This document shows, in pieces, positions 1-8,572 of a DNA stretch of 64,000 nt. A model generated the notes under the pieces. It ran no database searches. It was not told the origin of the DNA and saw nothing but the letters and a program-made list of their open reading frames with translations. Both the position numbers and the translations under genes were made by a program. Position 1 is the first letter of the stretch, and each line of letters begins with the position of its first letter. The DNA comes from Pseudoxanthomonas jiangsuensis (lineage in GTDB: Bacteria > Pseudomonadota > Gammaproteobacteria > Xanthomonadales > Xanthomonadaceae): the NCBI RefSeq assembly GCF_010093185.1, contig NZ_PDWL01000001.1, positions 186,001 through 250,000 of the forward strand, in the 5' to 3' direction.

Positions 1-1489
1 CCCGCTGCATGTAGCGGCTGTAGCGGGCGTGCAGGACCTTGCCCTCGATCTCCTGGCCCGCGCGCCAGCCGTCCTTGGCCATCTCCGGGCGCTGGCGCAG
101 CATCTGCGCGGTGACGGTGAAGCGCTCCTCCATGATCGGCGCCGGGCCCTTCTCACGGGCCAGCGACAGGCCCACTTCCCAGCCGGCCACGGCCATGTCG
201 CGGGCCACGCGCTCGGTGAACTCCAGGCTCTGGGCCGAGCCGTACTTCATCCGCAGCATGGTCAGGGTGCTGCCCAGGCCGAGGAAGCCCATGCCGTGGC
301 GGCGCTTGCGCATGATCTCGGCCTGCTGCTGCGGCAGGGGCAGGCCGTTGACCTCGACCACGTTGTCGAGCATGCGGGTGAACACCCGCACCACTTCCTT
401 GTATTCCTCCCAGTCGAAGCGCGCCTTGTCGGTGAAGGCGTCGCGCACGAAGGTGGTGAGGTTGACCGAACCCAGCAGGCAGGCGCCGTAGGGCGGCAGC
501 GGCTGCTCGCCGCAGGGGTTGGTGGCGCGGATGTTCTCGCACCACCAGTTGTTGTTCATCTCGTTGACCTTGTCGATCAGGATGAAGCCCGGCTCGGCGT
601 AGTCGTAGGTGGAGACCATGATCATGTCCCACAGGTGGCGGGCGCGGATGTGCCCGTACACCTTGCAGGCCACCAGGCCGTCGTCGCGCACGAGGTAGTT
701 CTCGTGCGTGGGCCAGTCGCGCCAGACCACCTTGTCGGCGTCGGCCAGGTCGATGTCGCCCTCTTCCTTGCGGTTGACCGGGAACACCAGCGGCCAGTCG
801 CCGTCGTCCTCCACCGCCTGCATGAAGCCATCGGTGATCAGCAGCGAGAGGTTGAACTGGCGCAGGCGGCCGTCCTCGCGCTTGGCGCGGATGAAGTCCT
901 TCACGTCCGGGTGGCTGACGTCGAAGGTGCCCATCTGCGCGCCGCGGCGGCCGCCGGCGCTGGACACGGTGAAGCACATCTTGTCGAAGATATCCATGAA
1001 GGACATCGGGCCGGAGGTGTACGCGCCGGCGCCGGCGACGAACGCGCCGCGCGGGCGCAGGGTGCTGAACTCATAGCCGATGCCGCAGCCGGCCTTCAGG
1101 GTCAGGCCGGCCTCGTGGACCTTCTCCAGGATCCCGTCCATCGAGTCGGTGATCGTGCCCGAGACGGTGCAGTTGATCGTGCTGGTGGCCGGCTTGTGCT
1201 CCAGGGCGCCGGCGTTGGAGGTGATCCGGCCCGCCGGGATCGCGCCGCGGCGCAGGGCCCACAGGAAGCGCTCGTACCAGTAGGTCTTCTTGTCCTCGGC
1301 CTGCTCGGCGTCGGCCAGGGCGCGGGCCACGCGCTGGTAGGTGCCGTCGATGTCGGCATCCAGGGCGACGCCCTGCTTGGTCTTCAGCCGGTACTTCTTG
1401 TCCCAGATATCCTGGGAGGCGGGCTGCAGGGGAATCTCCCCGCCGGCTTTGGTGTTGTCCTGGACCACTTCGAGGCGCACCGTGCTCAT
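1..1489 (-). CDS. nrdJ: Ribonucleoside-diphosphate reductase, adenosylcobalamin-dependent (class II), 3' end beyond window
   Basis: Reduces ribonucleotides to deoxyribonucleotides for DNA synthesis using a cobalamin radical instead of a diferric-tyrosyl partner subunit. About 496 N-terminal residues lie in the window; the gene continues past base 1. Visible motifs are TSTINCTVSG, carrying the first redox cysteine, and NPCGEQPLPPYGAC, carrying the Asn-Cys-Glu catalytic trio (about bases 485-530 on the complementary strand). The chosen start reads MSTVRLEVVQ. No nrdA/nrdB partner is adjacent, as expected for class II. Two NrdR boxes lie about 215-260 bases upstream, so repression by NrdR is likely. 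The cobalamin class is assigned from family resemblance of the N-terminal region; the C-terminal half is not visible. Confidence 0.88.
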   Translation of the reverse strand, partial: MSTVRLEVVQDNTKAGGEIPLQPASQDIWDKKYRLKTKQGVALDADIDGTYQRVARALADAEQAEDKKTYWYERFLWALRRGAIPAGRITSNAGALEHKPATSTINCTVSGTITDSMDGILEKVHEAGLTLKAGCGIGYEFSTLRPRGAFVAGAGAYTSGPMSFMDIFDKMCFTVSSAGGRRGAQMGTFDVSHPDVKDFIRAKREDGRLRQFNLSLLITDGFMQAVEDDGDWPLVFPVNRKEEGDIDLADADKVVWRDWPTHENYLVRDDGLVACKVYGHIRARHLWDMIMVSTYDYAEPGFILIDKVNEMNNNWWCENIRATNPCGEQPLPPYGACLLGSVNLTTFVRDAFTDKARFDWEEYKEVVRVFTRMLDNVVEVNGLPLPQQQAEIMRKRRHGMGFLGLGSTLTMLRMKYGSAQSLEFTERVARDMAVAGWEVGLSLAREKGPAPIMEERFTVTAQMLRQRPEMAKDGWRAGQEIEGKVLHARYSRYMQR

Positions 1490-2019
1490 GCTGATGGGAT
1501 CTCCTTCCGCACCTGGGTCTGCTTCCTGGAAGCCGGGGCGGTGGGAGCGCGAAGACAGGAACGCCGGCGGGTCGCGCAGGTGCGCGCCGCTCGCCGTCAG
1601 ACGGTATGTGTGTGGCGGCCGGAGCCGCTGCAGACCGCGTTTTCCTGCCTCATCCGCTCGCCACCCCCGGCGATTCGGCCGTCGCAATGCGTATTCATGC
1701 CAACACCATCGCTTGGGCCTGGATTCCGTCGAACCGCTATATCTAGTGGCACAACAGGCCGCCACGCTAAACCCGGTCCGGGGGGCTGTCAACCTTGGCG
1801 CCGCATGCGCGCGGGGCGGCCGCGACGGGCGGACGGAGGCGTCCGCCACCGTTGCCGCGGGCGCCCCGGAAAGCTACTTCACCGGCTGTTAAATCCGGGC
1901 GCAGCAGACTCGTTCAGCTTGATGAGCATGGCATCCGTCCCCATGGACGAAAGGTGCCACGCGCACGGAAGCGATGACCCGACCGGACCCGAACCCACGC
2001 CTGCGAGGAACCCAGCTGC
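1490..2019. other. Intergenic region between divergent nrdJ and protease genes
   Basis: This 530-base gap holds the paired NrdR boxes at 1703-1749 and presumably the two divergent promoters. I see no cobalamin riboswitch fold or B12 box, no tRNA and no convincing small gene. Bases 2005-2010 (GAGGAA) are the ribosome binding site of the protease gene. Confidence 0.6.
1703..1749 (-). promoter_or_regulatory. Tandem NrdR boxes upstream of nrdJ
   Basis: Two copies of the NrdR box (consensus acaCwAtATaTwGtgt). The better copy, 1734-1749, reads CCACTAGATATAGCGG on the reductase strand and agrees at about 12 of 16 positions. The weaker copy, 1703-1718, reads ACACCATCGCTTGGGC on the + strand and agrees at about 10 of 16. 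Their centres are exactly 31 bp apart, three helical turns, which is the spacing known for paired NrdR sites. The binding role is inferred from consensus, spacing and the downstream reductase gene. Confidence 0.68.
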
Positions 2020-3480
2020 ATGCGCCCCGCGACCACCCTGCTCGCCCTGACCGCCGCCGCCGCGTTCGGCGGTTTCGCCGCCACCGCCGTGAACGAGCTG
2101 CTGGACAACCGCGCCCAGGCCGCGTCAGCGGCCGTGGCCCCGGCGCCCGCCGCTTCGACCACCCTGCCCGCCGCCGTGGCCGGCGCCCTGCCCGCGGCGG
2201 TGGACGGCCAGCCGCTGCCCTCGCTGGCGCCGATGCTGCAGCGGGCGATGCCGGCGGTGGTCAGCGTCCACACCCAGCAGCGGGTGCGGGTGCGCAACCC
2301 GTTCTTCGACGACCCGTTCTTCCGGCGCATGTTCCCGCAGGTGCCGCAGGAGCGGATCAACGAGTCGCTGGGCTCGGGCGTGATCATCGATGCGCAGCGC
2401 GGCTACGTGCTGACCAACCATCACGTGATCGAGGGCGCCGACGACGTCTCGGTGTCGCTGGCCGACGGGCGCACGCTCAAGGCCGAGTTCCTCGGCTCGG
2501 ACCGCGACACCGACGTGGCCCTGATCCGGATCCCGGCCGAGAACCTGACCGAGCTGCCGCTGGCCGACAGCGGCCGGCTGCAGGTGGGCGACTACGTGGT
2601 GGCGATCGGCAACCCGTTCGGCCTGAGCCAGACGGTGACCTCCGGAATCGTCTCGGCGGTGGGCCGCAGCGGCATCCGCGGCCTGGGCTACCAGAACTTC
2701 ATCCAGACCGACGCCTCGATCAACCCGGGCAACTCCGGCGGCGCCCTGGTCAACCTGCGCGGCGAGCTGGTCGGGATCAACACCGCCTCGCTCAACCCGC
2801 AGGGCAGCATGGCCGGCAACATCGGCCTGGGCCTGGCGATCCCGACCAACCTGGCGCGCGACGTGGTCCAGCAGCTGGTGACCACCGGCGAGGTCCGGCG
2901 CGGCACCCTGGGCGTGGAGACCCAGGCCCTGGACGCGCGCCTGGCGCGGTCGCTGGGCCTGGAGGAAGGCCAGCAGGGCGCGCTGGTGGCGCGGGTGTAC
3001 GAAGGCTCCGGCGCGGCCGCGGCCGGGCTGCGCGCCGGCGACGTGATCGTCGAGGCCGGCGGCCAGCGCATCGGCAACCCGCTGGCCCTGCACAACTACG
3101 AAGGCCTGCAGCCGGTGGGGGCGAAGGTGCCACTGCAGGTGCTGCGCGACGGCAGGACGGTGGCGCTGACCGCGACCCTGCGCGAACAGCCGCGCAGCCT
3201 GGACGGCGGCGGCGTCGATCCGCGCCTGGCCGGCGCGAAGCTGGCCGAGCTTCCGGAAGCGCAGCGCCAGCAGAGGGGCCGCGGGGTGCTGGTGGAAAGC
3301 GTGGCCAGCGGCAGCCGCGCGGCGGCCAACGGCCTGCGCGCGGGCGACATCATCACCGCCACCACCGCCGGTGCGGTCGAGGATCTGCCGGGGCTGCGCG
3401 CCAGCCTGGCCCAGCCGCCGCGGCAGTTGGTGCTGCTGATCGTCCGCGGTAACGTGCAGGGCCGGCTGCCGATGCAGTGA
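2020..3480 (+). CDS. Periplasmic DegP/DegQ-type serine endoprotease with two PDZ domains
   Basis: Envelope quality-control protease of the trypsin-like HtrA family that degrades misfolded periplasmic proteins. 486 residues, the usual length. An N-terminal hydrophobic stretch (residues 4-23) serves as signal peptide or anchor. The catalytic triad is complete: His135 in TNHHVI, Asp165 in DTDVALIR, Ser239 in NPGNSGGALV. Two PDZ domains follow (about 285-375 and 400-480), each with an AAxGLRAGD-type carboxylate-binding loop. Start chosen at the ATG after GAGGAA, which exposes the signal sequence. It stands alone and divergent from nrdJ. DegP, DegQ and MucD cannot be separated by eye; the absence of the long DegP Q-loop insertion is consistent with DegQ or MucD. 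Confidence 0.92.
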   Translation: MRPATTLLALTAAAAFGGFAATAVNELLDNRAQAASAAVAPAPAASTTLPAAVAGALPAAVDGQPLPSLAPMLQRAMPAVVSVHTQQRVRVRNPFFDDPFFRRMFPQVPQERINESLGSGVIIDAQRGYVLTNHHVIEGADDVSVSLADGRTLKAEFLGSDRDTDVALIRIPAENLTELPLADSGRLQVGDYVVAIGNPFGLSQTVTSGIVSAVGRSGIRGLGYQNFIQTDASINPGNSGGALVNLRGELVGINTASLNPQGSMAGNIGLGLAIPTNLARDVVQQLVTTGEVRRGTLGVETQALDARLARSLGLEEGQQGALVARVYEGSGAAAAGLRAGDVIVEAGGQRIGNPLALHNYEGLQPVGAKVPLQVLRDGRTVALTATLREQPRSLDGGGVDPRLAGAKLAELPEAQRQQRGRGVLVESVASGSRAAANGLRAGDIITATTAGAVEDLPGLRASLAQPPRQLVLLIVRGNVQGRLPMQ

Positions 3481-3598
3481 GCCGATCGCGGCTGCAATCG
3501 CCCGCCGTCCCGTAACAGCGCCTACACCGCGGCCATGGTTCCATGGCCGCGTCACGCCAGCACGGCGTCGCCCCTCGCACCACCACAGGAGACTTCCG

Positions 3599-3958
3599 AT
3601 GAGCCCGACCTCCACCGAGAACATGAAGGACAACCTGAGCGAAGCCGGCTCGCACCTGAAGGCCGCCGCCGGCGCCGCCGGCGAGGCGATCCGCGGCGCG
3701 GCCTCGGCCGCCGGCGACGAGCTGCGCCTGGGCCGGGCCAACGTCAAGGCCGAACTGGCCGACAGCGGCCTGGCGGGCCTGGCCGCGGCCGAACTGGGCA
3801 GCGACGCCGCGCGCGAGCAGATGGACGCGCTCATGGACAAAGGCCGCGACCTGATCGACAGCGCCGCCGAACTGATCCGCGAGCGCCCGCTGGCCTCCTT
3901 CGGCGTGGCCTTCGCCGCCGGCTGGCTGGTGGCCGCGCTCAGCCGCCGCGACCGCTGA
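3599..3958 (+). CDS. DUF883 (ElaB/YqjD-like) tail-anchored membrane protein
   Basis: 119 residues: a long Ala-rich amphipathic helical region (about 5-95) with heptad-like spacing, then one C-terminal membrane helix (about 98-115) ending in RRDR. This is the architecture of the ElaB/YqjD family, membrane-anchored proteins that in Escherichia coli associate with ribosomes in stationary phase. The C-terminal ERPLASFGVAFAAGWL segment is typical. It is the first gene of a three-gene unit with a YqjE-like and a YqjK-like protein, the same order as yqjD-yqjE-yqjK in enterobacteria. Ribosome binding here is inferred from the family only. Confidence 0.8.
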   Translation: MSPTSTENMKDNLSEAGSHLKAAAGAAGEAIRGAASAAGDELRLGRANVKAELADSGLAGLAAAELGSDAAREQMDALMDKGRDLIDSAAELIRERPLASFGVAFAAGWLVAALSRRDR

Positions 3959-3974
3959 CCGGCGCGCGCAGGCC

Positions 3975-4544
3975 GTGAGCGAAGGGGAGCATCCCGGCAG
4001 CGACGACGCCCGTGAACCGACGGGCGCCACGCCGCCGCTGGACGAAAGCATCCGCGCCATCGGCGCCGCTGGTCGGGCGACCCTGTCGGCTCACGGTGAC
4101 AGCCTGCGTGCCCTGCGTGCGCTGTTCTCGGCCGACGTGGCCCTGGCCCGCAGCGCGCTCGGGCGCGGGCTGGCCTGGGCCGGAGTGGCGGTGGTGTTCG
4201 GCGCCTCGGCCTGGCTGCTGGCCACCGCCGCGGGCGTCGCCCTGATGCAGCGGCTGGGGCTGTCCTGGCTGGCCTCGCTGAGCGTGGCCGCGCTGTTCAA
4301 CCTGGCCATCACCGGGCTGGCGGCATGGCGCACGTCGCGCTTCTTCGACTACATGGGCCTGCATGCGACCCGGCGCCAGTTGAGCCGGATGGGGTTGTTC
4401 GACGAGCACGGCGGCGATGACGACGGCGACGGGCCGGAGGACGGCGACGATCGCGGTCGCGGCACGGGTGATGCGAAGGCTCCGGCACCTGCATCCACAG
4501 CGGCGGCGAGCGGCGTGCCAGCCACCGGCGGGACACCGGCATGA
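3975..4544 (+). CDS. Phage holin family / YqjE-like inner-membrane protein
   Basis: 189 residues starting at GTG (3975), 16 bases after the preceding stop. Two strong membrane helices occupy about 63-85 and 95-115, the hallmark of the YqjE/holin-X family, followed by a soluble acidic tail rich in Asp, Gly, Ala and Pro. Despite the family name there is no phage context; such proteins occur next to DUF883 and YqjK genes in chromosomal envelope operons. The molecular function is not established. The stop overlaps the next start in ATGA, so translation is probably coupled. Confidence 0.75.
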   Translation: MSEGEHPGSDDAREPTGATPPLDESIRAIGAAGRATLSAHGDSLRALRALFSADVALARSALGRGLAWAGVAVVFGASAWLLATAAGVALMQRLGLSWLASLSVAALFNLAITGLAAWRTSRFFDYMGLHATRRQLSRMGLFDEHGGDDDGDGPEDGDDRGRGTGDAKAPAPASTAAASGVPATGGTPA

Positions 4545-5014
4545 GGTTCGAACTGCTGCGACAGAGGGTCGACCGCGCCGAGCGCCGGGCGGAAGGCTGC
4601 GTGGACCGCGCCGCGGACGAGCGGGCCGCCTTGGGCGAAGCCTGGCGCCGCGCCTGGTCGCCGGCGCGGATCGTGGTGGCCGGCCTGCTCTCCGGTTTCC
4701 TGGTCGGCCGCAGCGAACCCCTGTCCAAGGTTGGTGGGAGCCGCTGGCTGCAGATGCTGGGCACGGTGTCCTCGATGCTGGCCTCGCTGCGCGCGGCGGC
4801 GGCCTCGGAGGACGCCGGCGATTCCGCCGACGTGGCCGCGCAGCAGGCTTCGGTGGCCGCCGAGGCGGCGAGCGAGGGTGCAGTATCCGGCGGACCCGAT
4901 CCCTTCGGGTCCGCCGCGGCCGCGCGTCGCGACGGGATACCGGGCACGGCCACCGAGGCACCGGTGCGCGCGCCCGCACCGGCCGAGGCGGCGACCGAAG
5001 TCTCCGAGCGTTGA
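4541..5014 (+). CDS. YqjK-like hypothetical protein, third gene of yqjD-like operon
   Basis: 157 residues. The N-terminal region is charged and helical (Arg/Glu-rich, residues 1-40), then a weakly hydrophobic segment (about 43-57) and a low-complexity Ala/Glu/Pro tail. Its position, overlapping the holin-family gene by ATGA, matches the yqjK slot in the YqjD-YqjE-YqjK arrangement, and operon context is the main support. No catalytic motif is visible. It could be a lineage-specific protein rather than a true YqjK homologue. Confidence 0.6.
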   Translation: MRFELLRQRVDRAERRAEGCVDRAADERAALGEAWRRAWSPARIVVAGLLSGFLVGRSEPLSKVGGSRWLQMLGTVSSMLASLRAAAASEDAGDSADVAAQQASVAAEAASEGAVSGGPDPFGSAAAARRDGIPGTATEAPVRAPAPAEAATEVSER

Positions 5015-5073
5015 CCCCCTTCCTTCCATCCTGACCGGCCGGCCCCGCGGCCTGCCTGCCGCCCCGAGGCCGC

Positions 5074-6210
5074 ATGTCCGCCACGCCCCCCGTCCCGCCC
5101 GAGCCCGCTTCCCTCCCGGGCGCGCCCGCACCACCGCTGCCGGTCCCGGTCGACGCCAACCTGCCGCGGCCACGGCCGCGCTCGGCCGCCGCGCTGGTGG
5201 TGCTGGCGACCCTGGCGGTCGGCTATACCCTGTGGGCGGCGCAGGAAGTGATCCTGCCGATCCTGCTGGCGATGTTCTTCGCCCTGGTCGGCAACCCGAT
5301 GATCCGGCTGCTGCGCAAGCTGTGGGTGCCGCGCTTCCTGGCCGCCCTGCTGGTGCTGGTCGCCGGCCTGGCCGGCACCGGCGCGCTGGCGGTGCAGCTG
5401 GCCGCACCGGCCACGGCCTGGGCCGAGCAGGCTCCGCGCGAGGCGCGCAAGCTCGGCCGCCAGCTGCAGGACCTGACCAAGCCGATGCACGAGGCCAACC
5501 GGATCGCCGAGGACATGGCCCGCGCCGCGGCCGGCGAAGCCAACCGCAAGGTCGAGGTGGTGCGGACGCGGGTGGACGATCCCTACGCGGCGCTGACCCG
5601 GACGCCGCGGCTGGCCGCCTCGGTGCTGGCGGTGGTGCTGCTGACCTTCTTCTTCATGGTCTACGGCGAGAACCTGCAGCGCAACGCGATCGCCCTGCTG
5701 CCGGGGCGGCAGCAGAAGAAGTTCACGGTGGAGATCCTGCATTCGATCGAGCGCGAGGTCTCGCGTTACGTGCTGACGATCAGCGTGATCAACGCGGTGG
5801 TGGGACTGGTGTTCGCCGGGATCCTGTACCTGCTCAAGTTCCCGCCGCAGGAGGCCCTGCTGTGGGGCACGATGGTGATGCTGCTCAACTACGCGCCCTA
5901 CGTGGGTCCGCTGATCGGGATGGTCGCGATGCTGCTGGTGGGCTTCGTGGCCTTCGACGACACCCTGCATTCGCTGCTGCCGGCGGCGCTGTACCTGCTG
6001 CTGCACACGATCGAGGGCCAGGTGGTGACGCCGATCATCCTCGGCCGGCGGATGGCGCTGTCGCCGCTGGTGCTGATCCTGGCGCTGATGCTGTTCGGCT
6101 GGCTGTGGGGCCTGATCGGCCTGCTGCTGGCGGTGCCCCTGCTGGTCTGCATCAAGCTGGTGCTGGCGCAGGTGGAGGGCATGCAGGGTTGGGCGCGGCT
6201 GCTGGAGTGA
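5074..6210 (+). CDS. AI-2E family transporter (PerM/TqsA-type permease)
   Basis: 378-residue polytopic inner-membrane protein. After a Pro-rich cytoplasmic N-terminus (1-35) come about eight hydrophobic segments: a pair near 38-75, one near 85-110, a soluble loop of about 75 residues, then five helices from about 183 to 375. The order two to three helices, central soluble domain, C-terminal helix bundle, with LNYAPYVGPLIGM and EGQVVTPIILGRRM-like motifs, is characteristic of the family. Members export autoinducer-2 (TqsA) or have unknown substrates; the substrate here cannot be read from sequence. It follows the yqjD-like operon after 59 bases and could be co-transcribed. Confidence 0.88.
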   Translation: MSATPPVPPEPASLPGAPAPPLPVPVDANLPRPRPRSAAALVVLATLAVGYTLWAAQEVILPILLAMFFALVGNPMIRLLRKLWVPRFLAALLVLVAGLAGTGALAVQLAAPATAWAEQAPREARKLGRQLQDLTKPMHEANRIAEDMARAAAGEANRKVEVVRTRVDDPYAALTRTPRLAASVLAVVLLTFFFMVYGENLQRNAIALLPGRQQKKFTVEILHSIEREVSRYVLTISVINAVVGLVFAGILYLLKFPPQEALLWGTMVMLLNYAPYVGPLIGMVAMLLVGFVAFDDTLHSLLPAALYLLLHTIEGQVVTPIILGRRMALSPLVLILALMLFGWLWGLIGLLLAVPLLVCIKLVLAQVEGMQGWARLLE

Positions 6211-6277
6211 GCATGCCGCTCCGGCCCTGTTCCACCGCGCCCGCGCAGCCCGGCAGGCACAGGCCTACAATGCCCCG

Positions 6278-7057
6278 GTGAGCTTCACCGTCCGCGCCAT
6301 TACCCTCGACCTCGACGACACCCTGTGGCCGTTCGCGCCCATCGGCGCGCGCATCGACCGGGTGCTGCACGAGTGGATGCTCGAGCACAGTCCCGCCACC
6401 GCCGCGATGTACCCGATGGCGGCGATGCGCGAACTGCGCGAGCGCTCCTTCCGCGACAACCCGCACCTGCACCACGACCTGTCCGCCCTGCGCCGGCTGA
6501 CCCTGCGCGAGGCCCTGGAGGCCAGCGGCGCCGGCCTGGACCTGCTCGAGCCGGCCTACGAGGCCTTCTACGCCGCCCGCAACCAGGTCGAGTGCTACCC
6601 CGACGCGATCGACGCGCTGGCCCGGATCGCCGCCCGCGTCCCGGTGGCCGCGGTCAGCAACGGCAACGCCGACCTGGAACGGATCGGGCTGATGAGTCAT
6701 TTCGCCTTCCAGCTCGGCTCGCGCGAGCACGGCGCGGCCAAGCCCGAGGCCAGCATCTTCCACGCCGCCTGCGTCCGCCTCGGCCATGACCATGGCGAGG
6801 TGCTGCACGTGGGCGACCATCCGGAAATGGACGTGGCCGGCGCCGCTCGCGCCGGGCTGCGCAGCTGCTGGATCAACCGCACCGGCGCGACCTGGGAACA
6901 CCCGGAGCTGCAGCCGGACCTGCAGTTCGACACCCTCGCCGGACTGGCCGACTGGCTGGACGCGCACCTGGGCGACCTCCCGCCTGCCGACGACCCGTTC
7001 TCCGATCCGACCGTCTCCCTGCACGGCGACCTCCGTACCCCCCGGAACCCCGCATGA
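6278..7057 (+). CDS. HAD-family hydrolase (haloacid dehalogenase-like phosphatase)
   Basis: 259 residues. HAD motif I is DLDDT (nucleophile Asp11, general acid Asp13), motif II is the VAAVSNGNAD region near 127, the motif III lysine is in AAKPEASIF, and motif IV lies in HVGDHPEMD. A helical C1 cap sits between motifs I and II. This set supports Mg-dependent hydrolysis of a small phosphorylated metabolite. The start is GTG; an ATG just upstream reads straight into a stop. The stop overlaps the start of the aminopeptidase gene in ATGA, implying coupled translation. The substrate is not predictable. Confidence 0.86.
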   Translation: MSFTVRAITLDLDDTLWPFAPIGARIDRVLHEWMLEHSPATAAMYPMAAMRELRERSFRDNPHLHHDLSALRRLTLREALEASGAGLDLLEPAYEAFYAARNQVECYPDAIDALARIAARVPVAAVSNGNADLERIGLMSHFAFQLGSREHGAAKPEASIFHAACVRLGHDHGEVLHVGDHPEMDVAGAARAGLRSCWINRTGATWEHPELQPDLQFDTLAGLADWLDAHLGDLPPADDPFSDPTVSLHGDLRTPRNPA

Positions 7058-8439
7058 CCCACGCCGCCTACGCCCGCCAGGACTCCACCGCCCTGCCCCT
7101 GCACCTGCTCGACCGCGGCGGCTATGCCGCCTGGCGCGCGGCCCAGCCCGACGCGGTCGCGGCCTGGCTGGACGCGCAGGCGTTCGACGCGTCGCCGGGT
7201 ACCGCGGTGCTGCTGCCAGGCGCGGACGGCATCGCCGGCGCGGCGCTGGGCGTGGGCGACCGGCTCGATCCCTGCGCCTACGCCCACGGTCCGGGCATGC
7301 TGCCGGACGCGGCCTGGATTCCGGCCGACGACGCCCTGCCGCCGGCCGAACTGGCCGCCCTGCAGCTGGGCTGGGGCCTGGGCAGCTACCGCTTCGACCG
7401 CTACAAGAGCGGCGGGCGGGCGCCGGCGCGGCTGCGCCTGGCCGAACTCGACGCCGAGGCGCTGGACGTGCTCGACGCCTGCATGCGCGTGCGCGACTGG
7501 GTCAACACCCCGACCCAGGACATGGGTCCGGCGGACCTGGAAGCGATCGCCCGCGAGCTGGCCGACGCCCACGGCGCGCAGCTGGAGGTGTTCGCCGGGC
7601 AGGCCCTGCTCGACCGGAACTTCCCGGCGATCCACGCCGTCGGCCGCGCCTCGCACCGCGAGCCGCGGCTGATCGCCCTGCGCTGGGGCTTCGATGGCGG
7701 CGAGGCCGGCGCGCGCCCGCACGTGGCCATCGTCGGCAAGGGCGTGTGCTTCGACACCGGCGGGCTGGACATCAAGCCGGCCGACGGCATGCGCAACATG
7801 AAGAAGGACATGGGCGGCGCCGCGCACGCGCTGGCCCTGGCCGGGCTGGTGATGGCGCGCAGGCTGCCGCTGCGCCTGACCCTGCTGGTGCCGGCGGTGG
7901 AGAATGCGATCGGCCCCGACGCCTTCCGTCCGGGCGAGGTGATCGCCACCCGCAAGGGCGTGAGCGTGGAGATCGACAACACCGACGCCGAGGGCCGGGT
8001 GATCCTGTGCGACGCGCTGGCCTACGCCGCCGAGCAGAAGCCCGACCTGGTGCTGGACTTCGCCACCCTCACCGGCGCGGCGCGGGTCGCGCTCGGCCCG
8101 GACCTGCCGGCGCTGTTCGCCAACGACGACGCCCTGGCCGAGGCCTGGCTGGCGGCCGGCCGCGACACCCGCGATCCCCTGTGGCGGATGCCGTTGTGGC
8201 GGCCCTACCTGCGCTACCTGACCTCGAACGTGGCCGACCTGGCCAACGCCGGCTCGCGCATGGCCGGCGCGGTCACCGCGGCCCTGTACCTGGAGCGCTT
8301 CCTGCCCGAGGGCCTGCCCTGGGCGCACCTGGATACCTACGCCTGGAACGACGGCAGCCGTCCCGGCCGTCCGGCCGGCGGCGAGGCCATGGGCCTGCGC
8401 TCGGCCTACGCGATGCTCAAGGCGCGCGCGGGCCTGTAG
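7054..8439 (+). CDS. Leucyl aminopeptidase family (M17) metallopeptidase
   Basis: Cytosolic two-metal exopeptidase releasing N-terminal amino acids. 461 residues with an N-terminal macro-like domain and a C-terminal catalytic domain. Key residues are visible: Lys229 and Asp234 in KGVCFDTGG, a second lysine-rich KPADGMRNMKKDMGG segment, and the family signature NTDAEGRV at 309-316 with Asp311 and Glu313 as metal ligands. The length fits PepB-type rather than the longer PepA. It overlaps the HAD gene by four bases. Its TAG stop (8437-8439) falls inside the left arm of a 27-bp inverted repeat. Confidence 0.92.
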   Translation: MTHAAYARQDSTALPLHLLDRGGYAAWRAAQPDAVAAWLDAQAFDASPGTAVLLPGADGIAGAALGVGDRLDPCAYAHGPGMLPDAAWIPADDALPPAELAALQLGWGLGSYRFDRYKSGGRAPARLRLAELDAEALDVLDACMRVRDWVNTPTQDMGPADLEAIARELADAHGAQLEVFAGQALLDRNFPAIHAVGRASHREPRLIALRWGFDGGEAGARPHVAIVGKGVCFDTGGLDIKPADGMRNMKKDMGGAAHALALAGLVMARRLPLRLTLLVPAVENAIGPDAFRPGEVIATRKGVSVEIDNTDAEGRVILCDALAYAAEQKPDLVLDFATLTGAARVALGPDLPALFANDDALAEAWLAAGRDTRDPLWRMPLWRPYLRYLTSNVADLANAGSRMAGAVTAALYLERFLPEGLPWAHLDTYAWNDGSRPGRPAGGEAMGLRSAYAMLKARAGL

Positions 8440-8540
8440 GAGCCGGTCTTGCCGGCGACCGTGGCGGCGGACGCTTCAATGGCAGCCGGTTTCACGCAGA
8501 CGTCCCACCATGGCGGTCGCCGGCAAGACCGGCTCCTACA
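8435..8540. repeat. REP-like perfect inverted repeat, 27-bp arms
   Basis: Arms 8435-8461 and 8514-8540 are exact reverse complements over 27 bp, separated by 52 bases. Each arm begins TGTAGGAGCCGG and itself contains an imperfect dyad (GCCGG around TCTT), like repetitive extragenic palindromes of Pseudomonas and Xanthomonas relatives, where two inverted units form a pair. A 12-base piece of the same unit recurs at 10989-11000. The left arm supplies the stop codon of the aminopeptidase gene. RNA copies would fold into a long stem that could also terminate transcription between the converging genes. Confidence 0.8.
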
Positions 8541-8572
8541 AAGGAGATGTGCCTGTGCCGCGAATACGCGGC

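Noticed and set aside
1490..2019. Cobalamin riboswitch upstream of nrdJ
   Set aside because: No B12-box or recognisable stem arrangement was found; regulation by NrdR explains the conserved motifs better.
29..2050. Long open frame on the + strand antisense to the reductase gene
   Set aside because: Its product is a low-complexity Ala/Val/Gly/His protein without family resemblance, produced by GC bias opposite the real gene, whose catalytic motifs are on the minus strand.
3975..4544. Prophage remnant suggested by holin-family protein
   Set aside because: No other phage gene is near; the operon context is the chromosomal YqjD-YqjE-YqjK arrangement.
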